NCBI GenBank assembly: GCA_022414725.1 | Contig: CM039462.1 | Location: 47,180,721-47,244,720, forward strand | Direction of reading: 5' to 3' | DNA: 64,000 nucleotides | Source of the DNA: Microglena sp. YARC | Taxonomy: Eukaryota > Chlorophyta > Chlorophyceae > Chlamydomonadales > Chlamydomonadaceae | Part shown: one piece after another, positions 27,001-33,201 of the stretch | How positions within the stretch are numbered: the stretch's first letter is position 1 | Layout of the letters: each line of letters starts with the position of its first letter | Made by a program: the position numbers and the translations under genes | The notes under the pieces: generated by a model | The model's input: only the letters and a program-made list of their open reading frames with translations | Told to the model about the DNA's origin: nothing | Databases searched by the model: none

Positions 27001-29069
27001 CTGCATGTTGCCAATACATTCGTTGGTTCGACAAGTTCTAAGAGCGTGTCGCAAGGGGGAAAAAGCTTTAGCAGTTACCGGCAGGGAGTTTCGAAAGTAG
27101 TGGAGAAAGTAGCTACTCGTAGCCGAATAGAGCTACAAACATTGAACATCTTTTGCGAAGGATCTTGACCGCTGCGATGCTGATAACTCTAGTCATGCGC
27201 TCTCCAACTATGAGCAAAATGTTTTGGTGCGAAGGTGGTCGGAATCGTTCAAACGCCTGGACTGTCGGACAGACGGATAGTGGACAGACAGACGGCGGAG
27301 AGAGACACGGGGGGAACTTAGATCTTCAGCCCCGGGACCCTATGGGGTCTAGAGGGGGCTAAAGCAAAAAACACGATTTGCATTAGGGTTCAGGTTTTAG
27401 GTTTTAGGATTTATCCAAATGATGTGCATTTTGGGGCAGTTTTTGTTTTGTGCAACGCATCGCAAATTGAGCGACTAGGTGCGACCCCAGTGCGACGCAC
27501 TGCCCCCTCAACCCCCTGAGCCCGAAGCGCGGAGCCCTAAAGATTAGGGGGGGGGGGGGGGGGGGGAGGCATTTCTGGCTAGTTCAGCCAGCCAGACCCA
27601 TGCGTCGCATGGCAGCAAAGGAATGGCGTCGCCTTGCACAGGCAAACAGTGGGAATGCCCATTGCTGGGTTAGCAGCATGCTCTAGCTTGTCGTTGAAAT
27701 GATCACTGTAGGACAAATTCAAGGCCCTCATCGGTAAAACCCTTGTCGGAGTACCAGCAGCCTCTAGCTTGTTGTAGCAATGATCACTGTAGCACTAAAA
27801 CAGGGCCCTCTTCGGAAAAATGATTGTCAGAGTAGCAGCAGCCTCTAGCTTGTTGTATCAATGATCACTGTAGCACTAACTCAACTGGGGCTGTACTCCC
27901 CTCCCCTCCCCAAACACCCTACCCTTTTTGAGTGCGGAATACAGCTTCCCCAGTTCATCAGAGATTGTATTGTATAATTCAATGATCACTGTAGCACGAA
28001 CTCAGGGCCCATATGTTTTTAAAAATGTTTGGGGTTCAGTTCAACAACAATTTCCTTTTTTAGCCCTTCCTATCATGGTTGGGCAAATCTTTTTAGCCTA
28101 TTTGGCCCACCCCTTGTCAGCATTCAGCTGTAACCCAGTCTGTATCTTAACATTTGAATTCCTCTACTTGACGGGAAAACATCTGTAAGCTATGTTCCAA
28201 TTGCTTAAACTGTCCAAAGGTCTCTTTGATCTCGCCTCCTAACTCTCTCGTTAACACCCCTGGACTGTAACATACACACTAGCTTGTTGTAGCAATCCCC
28301 CAAGTTTTTGTTCCAATAAGCTCCTCCTCATGATCTAGGCTATCTCTTGCCAATTTCACTATTTGCCTATCCCTCGACCGTAACATATATATATTAACCC
28401 AAAGTGAGCAGTTTGAGTGGCAACGCCATTCATTGTGAGGAAACCGAAATAGCCAGGGAGACCTGGGTGAAATTCCTGTCACAACTAAAAAAACGACATA
28501 CCTAAGATTGTGAGGAACCTGAAATATCCAGGGATACCCATCGTTGGAGTAGAAGTGGCCTCTAGCTTGTTGTAGCAATCCCAAAAGTGGCTCTCAAACA
28601 CATCCTTTGAAACCATTTCTCTGCGCAGTGGAAGGCGTGTAGGAATGCAGTTTTGGGACTGTAGGAATGAATCTTGTAGCGTTTTCAAGGGTTTAGGAGT
28701 TGTATTGTATACACACACACACACACCCAAACACACATGCACAACATGAGATATACACACAGATGCACAGACTTCGGACCTCACCCACTGATGCGCACCT
28801 GCTCTCTAATTTCGATCAGTTGAGGGGAGGTGAACAGTCCACACACATACACACATGCACACACACACATACGCACATGCACATTAACACACACACACAC
28901 ATTTACGCACATACATACAAATAAACACACACACACACATACACACATATACACCCACCCGCCCACCCACACGCATGTACAGACTTTGGCCCTCACCCAT
29001 TGATGTGCACACGCTCTCGAATATCAATGAGATGTGCGAGGTGAATAGTCGACATAGGCACACATACCC

Positions 29070-29100
<31 letters not shown>

Positions 29101-32100
29101 AAAAACACACACTCTCACACACACACATAATTTGGCCCTCACCCATTGATGCGCACACGCTCTCGAACATCGATGAGATGTGGCGAGGTGAATAGTCCAG
29201 TACGGTACCCGCTCTGTCGCAAGATGGACTCCACCATTGCGCAAGTGGAGCCCTGCATATGAATTTGAATTTGAATTAGGAGGATGGAAAAAAGGTAATG
29301 ATAACGCCTGGTGGGTCATGGTGTTAAGGGAGCCCGTCGTACGCGGGTGGGGAGCGGTCTCCTACCCCAACTGGACAAGCTACCATCGCGGTTGACAACG
29401 ACCTGCAACGCCAAGAGCGACCAAAGGGGGAGTCGAACCCCTGACTCTTCCTCCTCAAGCGATCTGGTCTACCACTAGACCATTGTATGTCACTGAAAGG
29501 GGATTTTTAGGACAATGGACTCCACCATTGGGCAAGTGGAGCCCTGGCATATTGGATTCGAATTTTAATTTTGAGGATGTATTCAACCATTGCGCAACTT
29601 GAGCCCTGCACATAAATCCGAAATTTGAATTTGAATTGTGAGGATAGAATCGACCATGGCTCAAGAGGATCGCTGGCGTATGGATTTGAATTTGAATTTA
29701 GAGGATGGAATCGACCATTGCATAAGTGGAGGCCTGGAATTTGGAGTAATAATGTTTCAGCTTGAGCTTAATTGAATTTGAAAACATACAATACATATTA
29801 TTTGTATTTAGAGTGAGAGTGAGAGTCTGATTTTGAGCCTGTGTCTGAACTTTAATTTTGATTTTGGAGAATATATTCCACCATTGTTCACATCAAAACC
29901 TAGCACATTGGAGAAATAAATGTTGATTTTGATTTTGATTTTGATTAAGGAGGATAGATTTCGCCATTGCACGGGTGGACCTCTAGCTTGGTGGAGCTAC
30001 CCCTTCACAGTTTGTTTTGATTTTGATTTTGATTTTGATTTTGATTTTGGAGGATGGATTTTACCATTCATGCGTGAAACCCTGGTGGGGTGGAGCAACC
30101 AATATTCAAGTTTATTTTATTTTTATTTTATTTTGGAGGATGGATTTCGCCATTGCACGGGTGGACCTCTAGCTTGGTGGAGCTACCCCTTCACAGTTTG
30201 TTTTGATCTTGATTTTGATTTTGTTTTTGGAGGATGGATTTTACCATTCATGCGTGAAACCCTGGTGGGGTGGAGCAACCAATATTCAAATTTATTTTAT
30301 TTTATTTTTATTTTGGAGGATGGATTTCACCATTGCATGCGTGATACCCTGGGGTGGAGCAACCACAGTTCATTAACAGGAATGTAAAAGGCATTAACTG
30401 GACTGCTAAAATCAATTAAGTGGAAAGTATAAAGAAACTAAGTGGAATGTAAATATTAACTGGAATGTAAAAATACATTAACTGGAATGTAAAAATACAT
30501 TTACTGGAACGTAAACATATATTAAGTGGAGTATAAAATTGCATGCACAGGGTTATTCTTGTTCTTACCTTTCCCTTTGTACCAGCGACGTGGATGATGC
30601 TCAGACTGTCAATCTCCTTGTCCAGCCCAATCCTCTGTTGTAGGGTGTTGAGGGTGTGGGTGGGGTTGGGTGTGGGTGGGGTGTTGCAGGGTGTGTAGGG
30701 GTGGGGTTGCGGTGTGTGTGTGTGAGTGTGTGTATAAGTGTTTATACCAGAGATGTGGATGATGGTCAGGCTGTTAATTTTCTTGTCCAGGCTGATCCTC
30801 TGTTGTAGGGTGTGTATGGTGGGGGCGGGGGTTGGGTGGGGTGTTGCAGGGTGTATATGGGTGGGAGCGGTGTGTGGTGTGTGGTTGTGTTTGTCTTTGT
30901 GTGGTGGTGGTGATATTAATACTCAGGCTGTCAATCTCCTTGTCCAGTCCAATCCTCTGTTGTAGGGTGTTTAGGGTGGGGTGGGGGTTGGGTGGGGTGT
31001 TGCAGGGTGTGTAGGGGTGGGGGTGTGGTGTGGTGTGTACTTGCGTTTGTCTTTGTTAGGTGGTGGTGATAATAATACGCAGGCTGTCAATCTCCTTGTC
31101 CATTCCAATTCTCTGTTGTAGGGTGTGTGTACGGGTGGGGTGGGGGTGGGGGGTAAGGTGTGTGTGTGTGAGTGTGTGATGGTGGTGGTGATGGTGCTCA
31201 GACTGTCAATCTCCTTGTCCAGTTCAATCCTTTGCTGTAGGTTGTGTGTAGGGGGTGGGGTTGGGGGTTGTGTGGGGTGTTGTAGGGTGTGCAGGCGTGG
31301 GGATAGGATGGGGTGGGGTGTGCTTGTGCTTGTGTTTGTGTCTGCATGTGTGTGGCGGTGGTGGTGATACTCTTGCTTCCAATCTCCTTGTCCAGCCTAA
31401 TCCTCTGTTGTAGGGTGTGTAGGGTGTGTAGGGTGTGTAGGGGTGGGGTGGGGGTTGGGTGGGGTGTTGTATGGCGTGTGCATGGAATATATACAATTGC
31501 AAATATATGCGACATGGAATATTATAAATATCTAATATGGAATATTATATGGAAAATTGAACATTGCAACTACAAGACATGGGATATTAGGAGTGTGTAA
31601 TATGGATGGAATATGGATGTAGCGCGGCAGTCCAAGCTCAGGCGCAGAGGGTATGCGAAACCAAATAAACCCAACATGGTAGCTTTCTCCATGATGTACA
31701 CATGCTTGCAAACAGGAGGGTTCTCTCAATCTAACGCCTGTGGCATGGCGTACTAATTTTCAATATACGGATGTATGGAAGATGAGGCTGGGATCATGAA
31801 TTTATATGTATATGTAATGCAATGTGTCATGTATGTTGTTGCAGTCCAGGAATAGGCCAAAAAGACTGAAGGGACTTGCCCAACCGGGACAAAAGGGCCG
31901 TACAACAAAAAAACACCGATGAACTGAATCTCAAAATATCATTTTACCTGAGTGTATGTTTATGATGTGGATGGTTATCATGCATGCGTTCTTAGTGACT
32001 CCTTGGGATACCAGAAATAACTACAACAAGTCCTATGCAGCGTTGCAAGCGACGCGGTAAATTGGCAGAGTATGTAGGCAATTGAACGAAAGGTGGCAAC

Positions 32101-32688
32101 AGGATGAAAAGTGGCAACGGAACGAAAGGTGGCAATGGAAATGGAGCTGACCGAAGCCATTTAGTTATGAGACAGTGGGCTGACGTGTCAGGATTCAATT
32201 TTTTTGTCGTACAGACAAATGGGTAACCCTGGGGACTTCCTCCCCCCCAGAAAGGGGGGCTCCGCCAATTACGTAATTTTGTGCGGGTCATTTATTGTGT
32301 GTGCATACTTTCCAACCCTGCCTAAATATTCCAGCTCACATACATCCCCCCCCACCCCCCCACCCCCCACCCCACACCTCAAACACACTCCCACCAGCAT
32401 GTAAATTGGCATACTTTCGAACCCTGCATAATATTCCACCTTCCGTACCCCCCCCCCCCTGCATAATATTCCACCTTCCATACCCCCCCCCCCCCCCACA
32501 CACACACACCCGCTCCACCACCCTCCCACGCACACTCCCACCTGCATGTAGACTGGCATATTTTCAAACGCATCCCTCCACCCATTGGCGTCGGCCCTTT
32601 TTCTGAAAGCAATTAGCGAGCCGAGGGTTGCTAAGAGCTCATCCCACGACCGGCCGGTCGAACTGCTGCCTCCTTTCGGATCCACCAT
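5439..32688 (-). CDS. FPGS: Folylpolyglutamate synthase (spliced, about 11 recognisable exons)
   Basis: The enzyme adds glutamates to reduced folates using ATP, which keeps folates in the cell; eukaryotes have cytosolic and mitochondrial forms. Family landmarks appear in order on the minus strand: [11 protein letters not shown] near the start, the P-loop [138 protein letters not shown] and [18 protein letters not shown]. Junction phases agree from exon 1 to the start of exon 8. Exons 8 and 9 contain small indels, and a short exon between exon 10 and the last exon is probably unidentified. The modelled protein is about 470 residues, shorter than the roughly 545-590 of animal FPGS. No clear transit peptide is seen upstream of MVDPKGG, though an extra 5' exon cannot be excluded. 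Almost every intron carries tandem copies of the adjoining exon edges. Confidence 0.9.
5540..5955. repeat. GTGGTG-rich simple repeat and 63-bp tandem repeat
   Basis: 5550-5760 is (GTGGTG)n-like with TGTGTG stretches and two diverged copies of GGGCAAAGGCAAATTGTATA text. From about 5735 to 5955 a unit of roughly 63 bases containing AGGAGCAAATGTGTGTAGG and GTGATGGTGGTGATGG is repeated nearly perfectly three to four times. The array lies directly upstream of the FPGS last exon, in the intron. Open frames through it are low-complexity artefacts. Confidence 0.8.
5956..6222. other. Unassigned intronic sequence
   Basis: A further diverged copy of the GAGGCCAGAAGCAAATGTG text is at about 5990-6012, followed by a short AGCAGCAGCAGC stretch near 6097. 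Nothing else is recognised. Confidence 0.3.
6223..6600 (+). mobile_element. Dispersed element B, near full length
   Basis: The element is about 375 bp. It begins near TGACCTGGACAAGTCT, passes through GGTGAGCAGCCCAGAGTTGG and CAAGTCCTAGGCAGCGTCGC, and ends with a G/C hairpin of the type GGGGGCTCTCGCCCCCC followed by AGAAAAGGGGGGCTC. Related copies are at 32024-32275, 32718-32850, 44178-44400, 59417-59612 and (fragment, reverse) 58297-58345. It has no convincing coding capacity; the open frames through it are not conserved between copies. It behaves like a SINE or MITE, but I see no clear target-site duplication. Confidence 0.65.
6835..7405. repeat. GGGGTTGAATT minisatellite
   Basis: Degenerate tandem units of the type GGGGTTGGGGTTGAATT and GGGGCTGAATTGGGGGTTG fill this interval. 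It superficially resembles TTGGGG telomere repeats, but the units are interrupted by GAATT and vary in length. It lies in the last FPGS introns. Confidence 0.75.
7455..7805. repeat. 35-bp tandem array, about 10 copies
   Basis: The unit GGCTCACACAGCAGGCAACA followed by GTCTGATCACCAGTT repeats head to tail every 35 bases from about 7459. There are few substitutions and no spacers. The first unit is preceded by GGGGTACCGGCTCAC. Similar GGTACCGG text recurs at 8023 and 8297, the latter followed by TTCATCAACAGACAACGG, which resembles the array unit. This suggests the array grew from a nearby exon or intron edge, as elsewhere in FPGS. Confidence 0.85.
7806..8549. other. FPGS 3' intronic region with a local tandem duplication
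   Basis: The words ATCCACTTCCATGGG occur twice at about 8109-8175, each following AAGTAAGGGAGCCCCAAGTA-like text, a duplication of roughly 63 bases. CATGCAAATGCCAATGCACG-like text recurs at about 7935 and 8370. An open minus-strand frame here (8056-8640) is proline-rich, and I cannot assign it to FPGS. Confidence 0.35.
8550..8640 (-). CDS. Candidate FPGS penultimate exon (weak)
   Basis: On the minus strand an acceptor-like TGACTTCAG precedes 8640, and AG followed by GTGTGC closes the segment at 8550. One frame reads [11 protein letters not shown] and then VTSLPPAPV. It sits where a short FPGS exon is expected, between exon 10 and the terminal exon, but its phase does not fit the neighbouring exons and the similarity to FPGS is not convincing. 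Confidence 0.2.
8660..8708. repeat. Poly-G tract
   Basis: A nearly pure run of about 48 G residues with isolated A. The length is unreliable in any sequencing technology. Confidence 0.9.
8709..9124. other. Unassigned, purine-rich
   Basis: G/A-rich sequence at 8890-9080 (GGGAGG and GGGGGAT words). No gene, and no match to FPGS on the minus strand. Confidence 0.3.
9125..9265 (+). mobile_element. Dispersed element A copy
   Basis: It contains GTCCAGGGGTAGTCCAAATAGG, then ACTTGCC, GGGCTTAAAAAGAAAAAGCA, TGATGAACTGAGCC and GACCCTGAGTTCGTGCTAC, in the same order as the better preserved copy at 33651-33815. It is non-coding. Many shorter copies of its first 50 bases are scattered through the window. 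Confidence 0.65.
9266..10016. other. GAT microsatellite and an unassigned GC-richer block
   Basis: A (GAT)n run lies at about 9293-9326. Sequence from about 9465 to 9840 has a different, GC-richer composition and several medium open frames on both strands with stops, such as a plus-strand frame containing [19 protein letters not shown]. It looks like a fragment of a once-coding element, but I cannot name it. Confidence 0.3.
10017..10233 (+). mobile_element. tRNA-derived SINE, copy 1
   Basis: TGGTCTAGTGG at about 10043 is a perfect RNA polymerase III A box. The B-box position (GGGTGGACTCC) is degenerate. The body is shared with the copy at 29289-29510 over about 210 bases, including GCGTTGCAGGTCGTTGTCAA. 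It ends with GGCGTTATCATTTTT, a T-run that would act as a Pol III terminator. Confidence 0.7.
10234..11087. other. FPGS intron sequence with an ATTACATC microsatellite
   Basis: 10515-10605 is a run of ATTAC and ATCAC pentamers. 10610-10960 is unclassified. A short TATATATAGT stretch at 10985-11015 precedes the region just 3' of exon 10. Confidence 0.4.
11088..11318 (-). CDS. FPGS: FPGS exon 10 ([13 protein letters not shown])
   Basis: Acceptor ATTCCAG precedes 11318. The first two bases complete a glycine codon left by exon 9 (phase 1). The exon codes [20 protein letters not shown] and continues for 76 codons to a GTGTGG donor at 11087. It corresponds to the FPGS stretch with the VLLFN..GDRDP motif. 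The following serine-rich segment matches the variable part of animal FPGS. Confidence 0.85.
11455..11540 (-). pseudogene. FPGS: Decayed acceptor-side copy of FPGS exon 10
   Basis: The minus strand repeats the start of exon 10 (GFKTH, then [14 protein letters not shown]), but a TGA replaces the arginine codon that follows TH. An acceptor-like end is less clear. It lies 138 bases upstream of the real exon in transcript order, in the intron. Confidence 0.8.
11541..12617 (-). repeat. FPGS: Donor-side copies of FPGS exon 9
   Basis: Five copies of the last 50 or so bases of exon 9 lie downstream of it on the minus strand, at about 12450-12500, 12248-12305, 12045-12100, 11875-11925 and 11690-11745. 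Each codes a variant of [14 protein letters not shown] and is followed by a possible donor (GTAGGT, GTGCGT or GTAGTT). The spacers are filled with CACACA, CCCACC and AAGC simple repeats and long poly-C runs (about 11786-11807 and 11983-12005). Confidence 0.8.
12618..12739 (-). CDS. FPGS: FPGS exon 9 (YFIDGAHS motif)
   Basis: Acceptor GGCAGTACAG precedes 12739. The exon contains [21 protein letters not shown], minus one residue at either end, matching the FPGS YLDGAH(S/T) signature. In the downstream copies the next codons read FAQASAAHQLP, but here an extra base (TGGTATTGC instead of TGGTTTGC, near 12650) shifts the frame. Removing it restores the phase 1 junction with exon 10. The exact 3' end is ambiguous by one or two bases. 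Confidence 0.75.
12740..14330 (-). repeat. FPGS: Acceptor-side duplication array of FPGS exon 9 with GGT/GTT repeats
   Basis: The text GTGCCACTGAGTCAGTCAAG followed by CAGG or GGCAGGGCAGCGAACTC recurs at about 12795, 13060, 13348, 13612, 13883 and 14130. The 12795 and 13090 copies also keep GGCGCCAG-like exon bases. Each unit carries TTGGTGGTG-type simple repeat and a CATTGCACACA...ATGTAGATGAAT block. This is the upstream (intron) side of exon 9. There is a poly-A/G stretch at 13908-13950. Confidence 0.65.
14331..15940. repeat. 1.6-kb GGTGCT hexanucleotide array
   Basis: An almost uninterrupted 1.6-kb stretch of GGTGCT with frequent one- to three-base slips. The plus strand has almost no A; the minus strand is CACCAG-type. 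Slippage keeps all three frames open for long distances, so the long cysteine/valine/leucine or glutamine/threonine frames are artefacts. It lies in the FPGS intron between exons 8 and 9. Confidence 0.9.
15941..16374 (-). mobile_element. Intron sequence with three copies of the start of element A
   Basis: TTGGGCAAGTCTCTTTAGCC with TATTTGGCCTACCCCTAGAC (about 16065-16105), then about 16120-16150 and 16190-16235, are minus-orientation copies of the first 50 bases of element A, spaced irregularly. A poly-T run is at 15980-16007. A short CATATAAT repeat is at 16320-16370. Confidence 0.55.
16375..17085 (-). repeat. FPGS: 44-bp array: about 16 donor-side copies of the end of FPGS exon 8
   Basis: The minus-strand unit codes [13 protein letters not shown] and is immediately followed by GTCAGT, which is both the donor of one unit and part of the CAGTTAG acceptor-like start of the next. 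The protein text corresponds to LGLRNTEWPGRTQ of animal FPGS, so the repeat is an amplified exon end. Units are about 44 bases, with one- to two-base indels. Because 44 is not a multiple of three, read-through changes frame at each unit. Confidence 0.85.
17086..17263 (-). CDS. FPGS: FPGS exon 8 ([13 protein letters not shown] ... PGR)
   Basis: Acceptor CTATTGCAG precedes 17263, phase 0. The exon codes [17 protein letters not shown], then [13 protein letters not shown], and then the WPGR region. It follows the GKHQ end of exon 7 exactly as NAALALQLA follows GEHQ in animal FPGS. The last 40 bases differ from the clean repeat units by small indels that create a TAG after PGR. The units next to it keep AWPGRSQ intact, so this is likely a sequence error, or the functional donor copy is one of the later units. 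Confidence 0.75.
17264..18119. other. FPGS intron 7: GT-rich and GGAGGG-rich sequence
   Basis: 17275-17920 is G-rich (GGGAGGAG, GTGTGG) on the plus strand, and 17935-18065 is CCACC/ACACC-rich. Opposite-strand proline/threonine/serine-rich open frames are compositional. No coding feature is supported. Confidence 0.45.
18120..18545 (-). repeat. FPGS: Seven donor-side copies of FPGS exon 7 end
   Basis: The segment coding [14 protein letters not shown] followed by a GTGAGAG donor recurs every 55-75 bases at about 18130, 18188, 18250, 18310, 18372, 18443 and 18516. Several copies keep the donor; some have lost or gained a base. The real exon is the copy at 18555-18662. Confidence 0.85.
18555..18662 (-). 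CDS. FPGS: FPGS exon 7 (LGIGGKHQ)
   Basis: Acceptor GCCAAACAG precedes 18662. The exon has 36 codons in phase 0, from [13 protein letters not shown] to [10 protein letters not shown], and ends at a GTGAGAG donor (18554). It matches the FPGS region before the NA(A/S)LA helix. Confidence 0.85.
18670..19030. repeat. TATGTGG and CACACA simple repeats
   Basis: GGTATGTGGTATGT repeats lie at 18710-18775, and (CA)n with ACATACAT at 18900-19020, in the intron between exons 6 and 7 of FPGS. Confidence 0.85.
19031..21210 (-). repeat. FPGS: Twelve donor-side copies of the 3' half of FPGS exon 6
   Basis: On the minus strand the segment coding [11 protein letters not shown], often followed by an intact GTGAGTTGGGG donor, recurs at about 19045, 19175, 19310, 19650, 19845, 19980, 20150, 20340, 20520, 20695, 20835 and 21025. 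Each copy is preceded by AGTCCAGGGATAG-type text that resembles the start of element A, and each is separated by ACACACA/CATATG simple repeats. Units are about 140-200 bases. The real exon is at 21218-21307. Confidence 0.85.
21218..21307 (-). CDS. FPGS: FPGS exon 6 ([13 protein letters not shown] ... [11 protein letters not shown])
   Basis: Acceptor TTGTTGCAG precedes 21307. There are 30 codons in phase 0, and the GTGAGT donor is at 21217. The motif matches EKIAWQKGGIFK and TVLQPEG of animal FPGS. It is the only place where the two halves, each amplified separately on its own side, are joined. Confidence 0.9.
21380..22064 (-). repeat. FPGS: Five acceptor-side copies of the 5' half of FPGS exon 6
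   Basis: The segment coding [13 protein letters not shown] and LGFTV, preceded by TTGCTGCAG or TTGTTGCAG, recurs at about 21402-21459, 21580-21640, 21717-21777, 21857-21920 and 21995-22060. All are in the intron upstream of exon 6, with AT-rich spacers. Some copies have frameshifts or stops. Confidence 0.85.
22065..26110 (-). repeat. 115-bp AT-rich satellite, about 34 copies
   Basis: Tandem units contain CTCTGAAACAACGCAACACT, AACTGTTAGTAGAGAGTGTT, GACAATACAATATAAATATA and ATGGAATATATATATGAGCA. On the minus strand each unit carries GTTGCGTTGTTTCAG, clearly related to the GTTGCGTTGCTGCAG acceptor of the exon 6 copies next to it, so the satellite appears to have grown out of that array after losing the exon bases. 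Near-identical copies with scattered one-base indels give long repetitive false ORFs. Confidence 0.9.
26300..26385 (-). repeat. FPGS: Donor-side copy of FPGS exon 5 end
   Basis: The minus strand reads [13 protein letters not shown] followed by GTACGCC, a damaged copy of the [11 protein letters not shown] end of exon 5, about 110 bases downstream of the real donor. Confidence 0.75.
26433..26590 (-). CDS. FPGS: FPGS exon 5 ([12 protein letters not shown] ... [11 protein letters not shown])
   Basis: Acceptor AACATTCAG precedes 26590. The first two bases complete a codon from exon 4 (phase 1), and the exon ends in phase 0 at GTAATT. It carries the catalytic-core segment [14 protein letters not shown] and [14 protein letters not shown]. 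The conserved glutamate of LEVG and the LDH motif of Mur-ligase-type folate ligases are intact. Confidence 0.9.
26640..27010 (-). repeat. FPGS: Acceptor-side decayed copies of FPGS exon 5
   Basis: At about 26800-26870 the minus strand reads [15 protein letters not shown] followed by a TAG, and at 26970-27000 a shorter piece of the same text (CAAGTGGACGTAGTCATTC) remains. Two copies of GGTTTAGTCTGTGATAG-like intron text (26650 and 26760) show the duplicated unit includes intron. A T-run is at 26688-26707. Confidence 0.75.
27030..27655. mobile_element. Element B-like remnant and dispersed element G
   Basis: 27040-27330 has a weak resemblance to element B (GTCGCAAG and GGACAGACAGACGG words). 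27450-27610 contains TTGAGCGACTAGGTGCGACC, CCAGTGCGACGCACTGCCCC and AAGCGCGGAGCC, in the same order as 34444-34592; this second family is called G here. A poly-G run is at 27548-27567. Confidence 0.5.
27660..28490 (-). repeat. FPGS: Donor-side copies of FPGS exon 4 pieces, with an element A copy
   Basis: GCCTCTAGCTTGTTGTAGCA, the reverse of the exon 4 codons YNKLEA, recurs at about 27671 (partial), 27768, 27840 and 28280 (partial). A copy of the GYFRFLT segment is at 28430-28475 (minus-strand [13 protein letters not shown]). A minus-orientation element A with its full body lies at about 27965-28118, and its GTAGCACTAACTCAGGGCCC end is repeated in the units at 27700-27880. Confidence 0.7.
28502..28620 (-). 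CDS. FPGS: FPGS exon 4 (FWDCYNKL ... GYFRFLTIL)
   Basis: Acceptor CACTGCGCAG precedes 28620. The first base completes the glycine codon of RING (phase 2), then [19 protein letters not shown] and [12 protein letters not shown] follow. The donor is GTATGT at 28501, phase 1. It matches the PYFRFLTL region of animal FPGS. Confidence 0.9.
28690..29130 (-). repeat. FPGS: Two donor-side copies of FPGS exon 3 end
   Basis: The minus strand reads [19 protein letters not shown] (about 28785-28843) and [18 protein letters not shown] (about 28988-29050), both followed by GTGAGG donor-like text. (CA)n repeats and a poly-C run (29069-29087) fill the spacers. The first of these is fully in frame. Confidence 0.85.
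29143..29252 (-). CDS. FPGS: FPGS exon 3 ([11 protein letters not shown] ... RERVRING)
   Basis: Acceptor ATATGCAG precedes 29252, phase 0. The exon completes the P-loop (GK then GSTCA) and carries the [17 protein letters not shown] motif. The donor is GTGAGG at 29142, phase 2. The TSPH substrate-loop residues are intact. Confidence 0.9.
29289..29510 (-). mobile_element. tRNA-derived SINE, copy 2
   Basis: On the minus strand, TGGTCTAGTGG (29472-29482) is an A box and GGTTCGACTCC (29429-29439) a perfect B box. Their spacing of about 33 bases suits a tRNA. The shared body follows and ends GGCGTTATCATTACC plus a T-run. This copy is better preserved than 10017-10233. It sits in the FPGS intron, in the same orientation as the gene. 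Confidence 0.75.
29511..30365 (-). repeat. FPGS: Eight or more acceptor-side copies of FPGS exon 3 start
   Basis: The start of exon 3 (GGCTCCACTTGCGCAATGGT and following GGAGTCCAT) recurs at about 29513-29550, 29575-29615, 29643-29685, 29700-29740, 29865-29910, 29948-29985, 30049-30085, 30137-30175, 30228-30265 and 30315-30355, with increasing decay away from the real exon. Spacers are GAATTTGAATTTG, GATTTTGATTTTG and TTTTATTTTA runs. Confidence 0.75.
30569..30634 (-). CDS. FPGS: FPGS exon 2 (P-loop HVAGTKGK)
   Basis: Acceptor CCTACAACAG precedes 30634. There are 22 codons in phase 0: [20 protein letters not shown] then GK. The donor is GTAAGA at 30568. [10 protein letters not shown] is the ATP-binding P-loop of FPGS/FolC. 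Confidence 0.9.
30635..31450 (-). repeat. FPGS: Five acceptor-side copies of FPGS exon 2
   Basis: The acceptor plus the first 40-50 bases of exon 2 recur at about 30770-30810, 30920-30965, 31078-31120, 31198-31240 and 31378-31412. The minus-strand readings start [14 protein letters not shown] (or close variants) and then run into GT-rich intron. None keeps the P-loop. Spacers are GGTGTGGGTGGGGTTGGG-type minisatellite. Confidence 0.85.
31451..32023. mobile_element. FPGS intron 1 segment with an element A copy
   Basis: An element A copy is at about 31840-31955 (GCAGTCCAGGAATAGGCC, ACTTGCCCAACCGGGACAAA, then GATGAACTGAATCTCA). The rest, including ATGGAATATTATA repeats at 31490-31560, is unassigned. 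Confidence 0.55.
32024..32275 (+). mobile_element. Dispersed element B, 3' two thirds
   Basis: It runs from CAACAAGTCCTATGCAGCGT through GGTGGCAAC repeats to the terminal GGGGACTTCC...CCCCCAGAAAGGGGGGCTCC hairpin. It is inserted in FPGS intron 1, antisense to the gene. Confidence 0.65.
32285..32535 (-). repeat. FPGS: Donor-side copies of FPGS exon 1 end
   Basis: On the minus strand, copies of the FENMPVYMQ codons with the GTGGGAGTGTG donor text are at about 32388-32425 (FESMPIYML) and, more decayed, 32290-32325. The GGAATATTATGCAGGG piece is repeated at 32325, 32430 and 32460. Poly-C tracts separate the copies. Confidence 0.8.
32542..32688 (-). CDS. FPGS: FPGS exon 1 (start codon exon)
   Basis: ATG is at 32688, followed by [33 protein letters not shown] and FENMPVYMQ, 49 codons ending in phase 0 at a GTGGGA donor. 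[13 protein letters not shown] matches the SY.EAL..L..LI start of the FPGS catalytic domain in plants and animals. The upstream frame stays open for a few codons, so a slightly longer N-terminus or an organelle leader is possible. Confidence 0.8.
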
Positions 32689-33201
32689 CTGGCTGTGCTT
32701 GACGCTCACTACCCCGTGACCTGGACAAGTCTCTAAATCGAATGATCCGCTTAGTATGCTCCCTGGTTTCCGTGGGTGGGGTATCGCACGGGGATGACTT
32801 GGAAACTGGAAGAAAGGTGAGCAGCCCAGAGTTGGCTGAAAAAACATGTAACGATCAAATAAAAAAAAAATGCTCCAGAGATTACGCACATCAGTTAGAT
32901 AGGAGTAGTTAGAAAGGTAATACACACATGTGTTGCATCCACTACTCTACAGATCACTGCAGGCAGCGAGACAGAGGCATCTAGTTCAGATCACTGTACA
33001 GCCTGTATCCTTGTGTACTTGGCTGGCGTACGGCCCATACAGGAAATTTCGTGTCCTCGTCGATGGATTCCCACCGATTTACTGCTGCGTAACCTTACCC
33101 CAGGGCTGTCTGACTGAAACTCACGATCTAACTTTTGGGATTCTTCATCCGCTCACTGCCCTTGCCTGCTGCACTGAATCTGATGCGCGGATCGCACTGA
33201 T
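32689..33201. promoter_or_regulatory. Head-to-head intergenic region between FPGS and the CLASRP-like gene
   Basis: Only 513 bases separate the two divergent start codons, so both promoters must lie here or overlap. 32718-32850 is the 5' half of an element B copy (ACCTGGACAAGTCTCTAAAT to CAGCCCAGAGTTGGCTGAA), followed by a poly-A stretch at 32862-32870. The rest (32930-33201) is unique-looking. I see no obvious TATA box; TATA-less bidirectional promoters are common for housekeeping genes. Confidence 0.6.
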
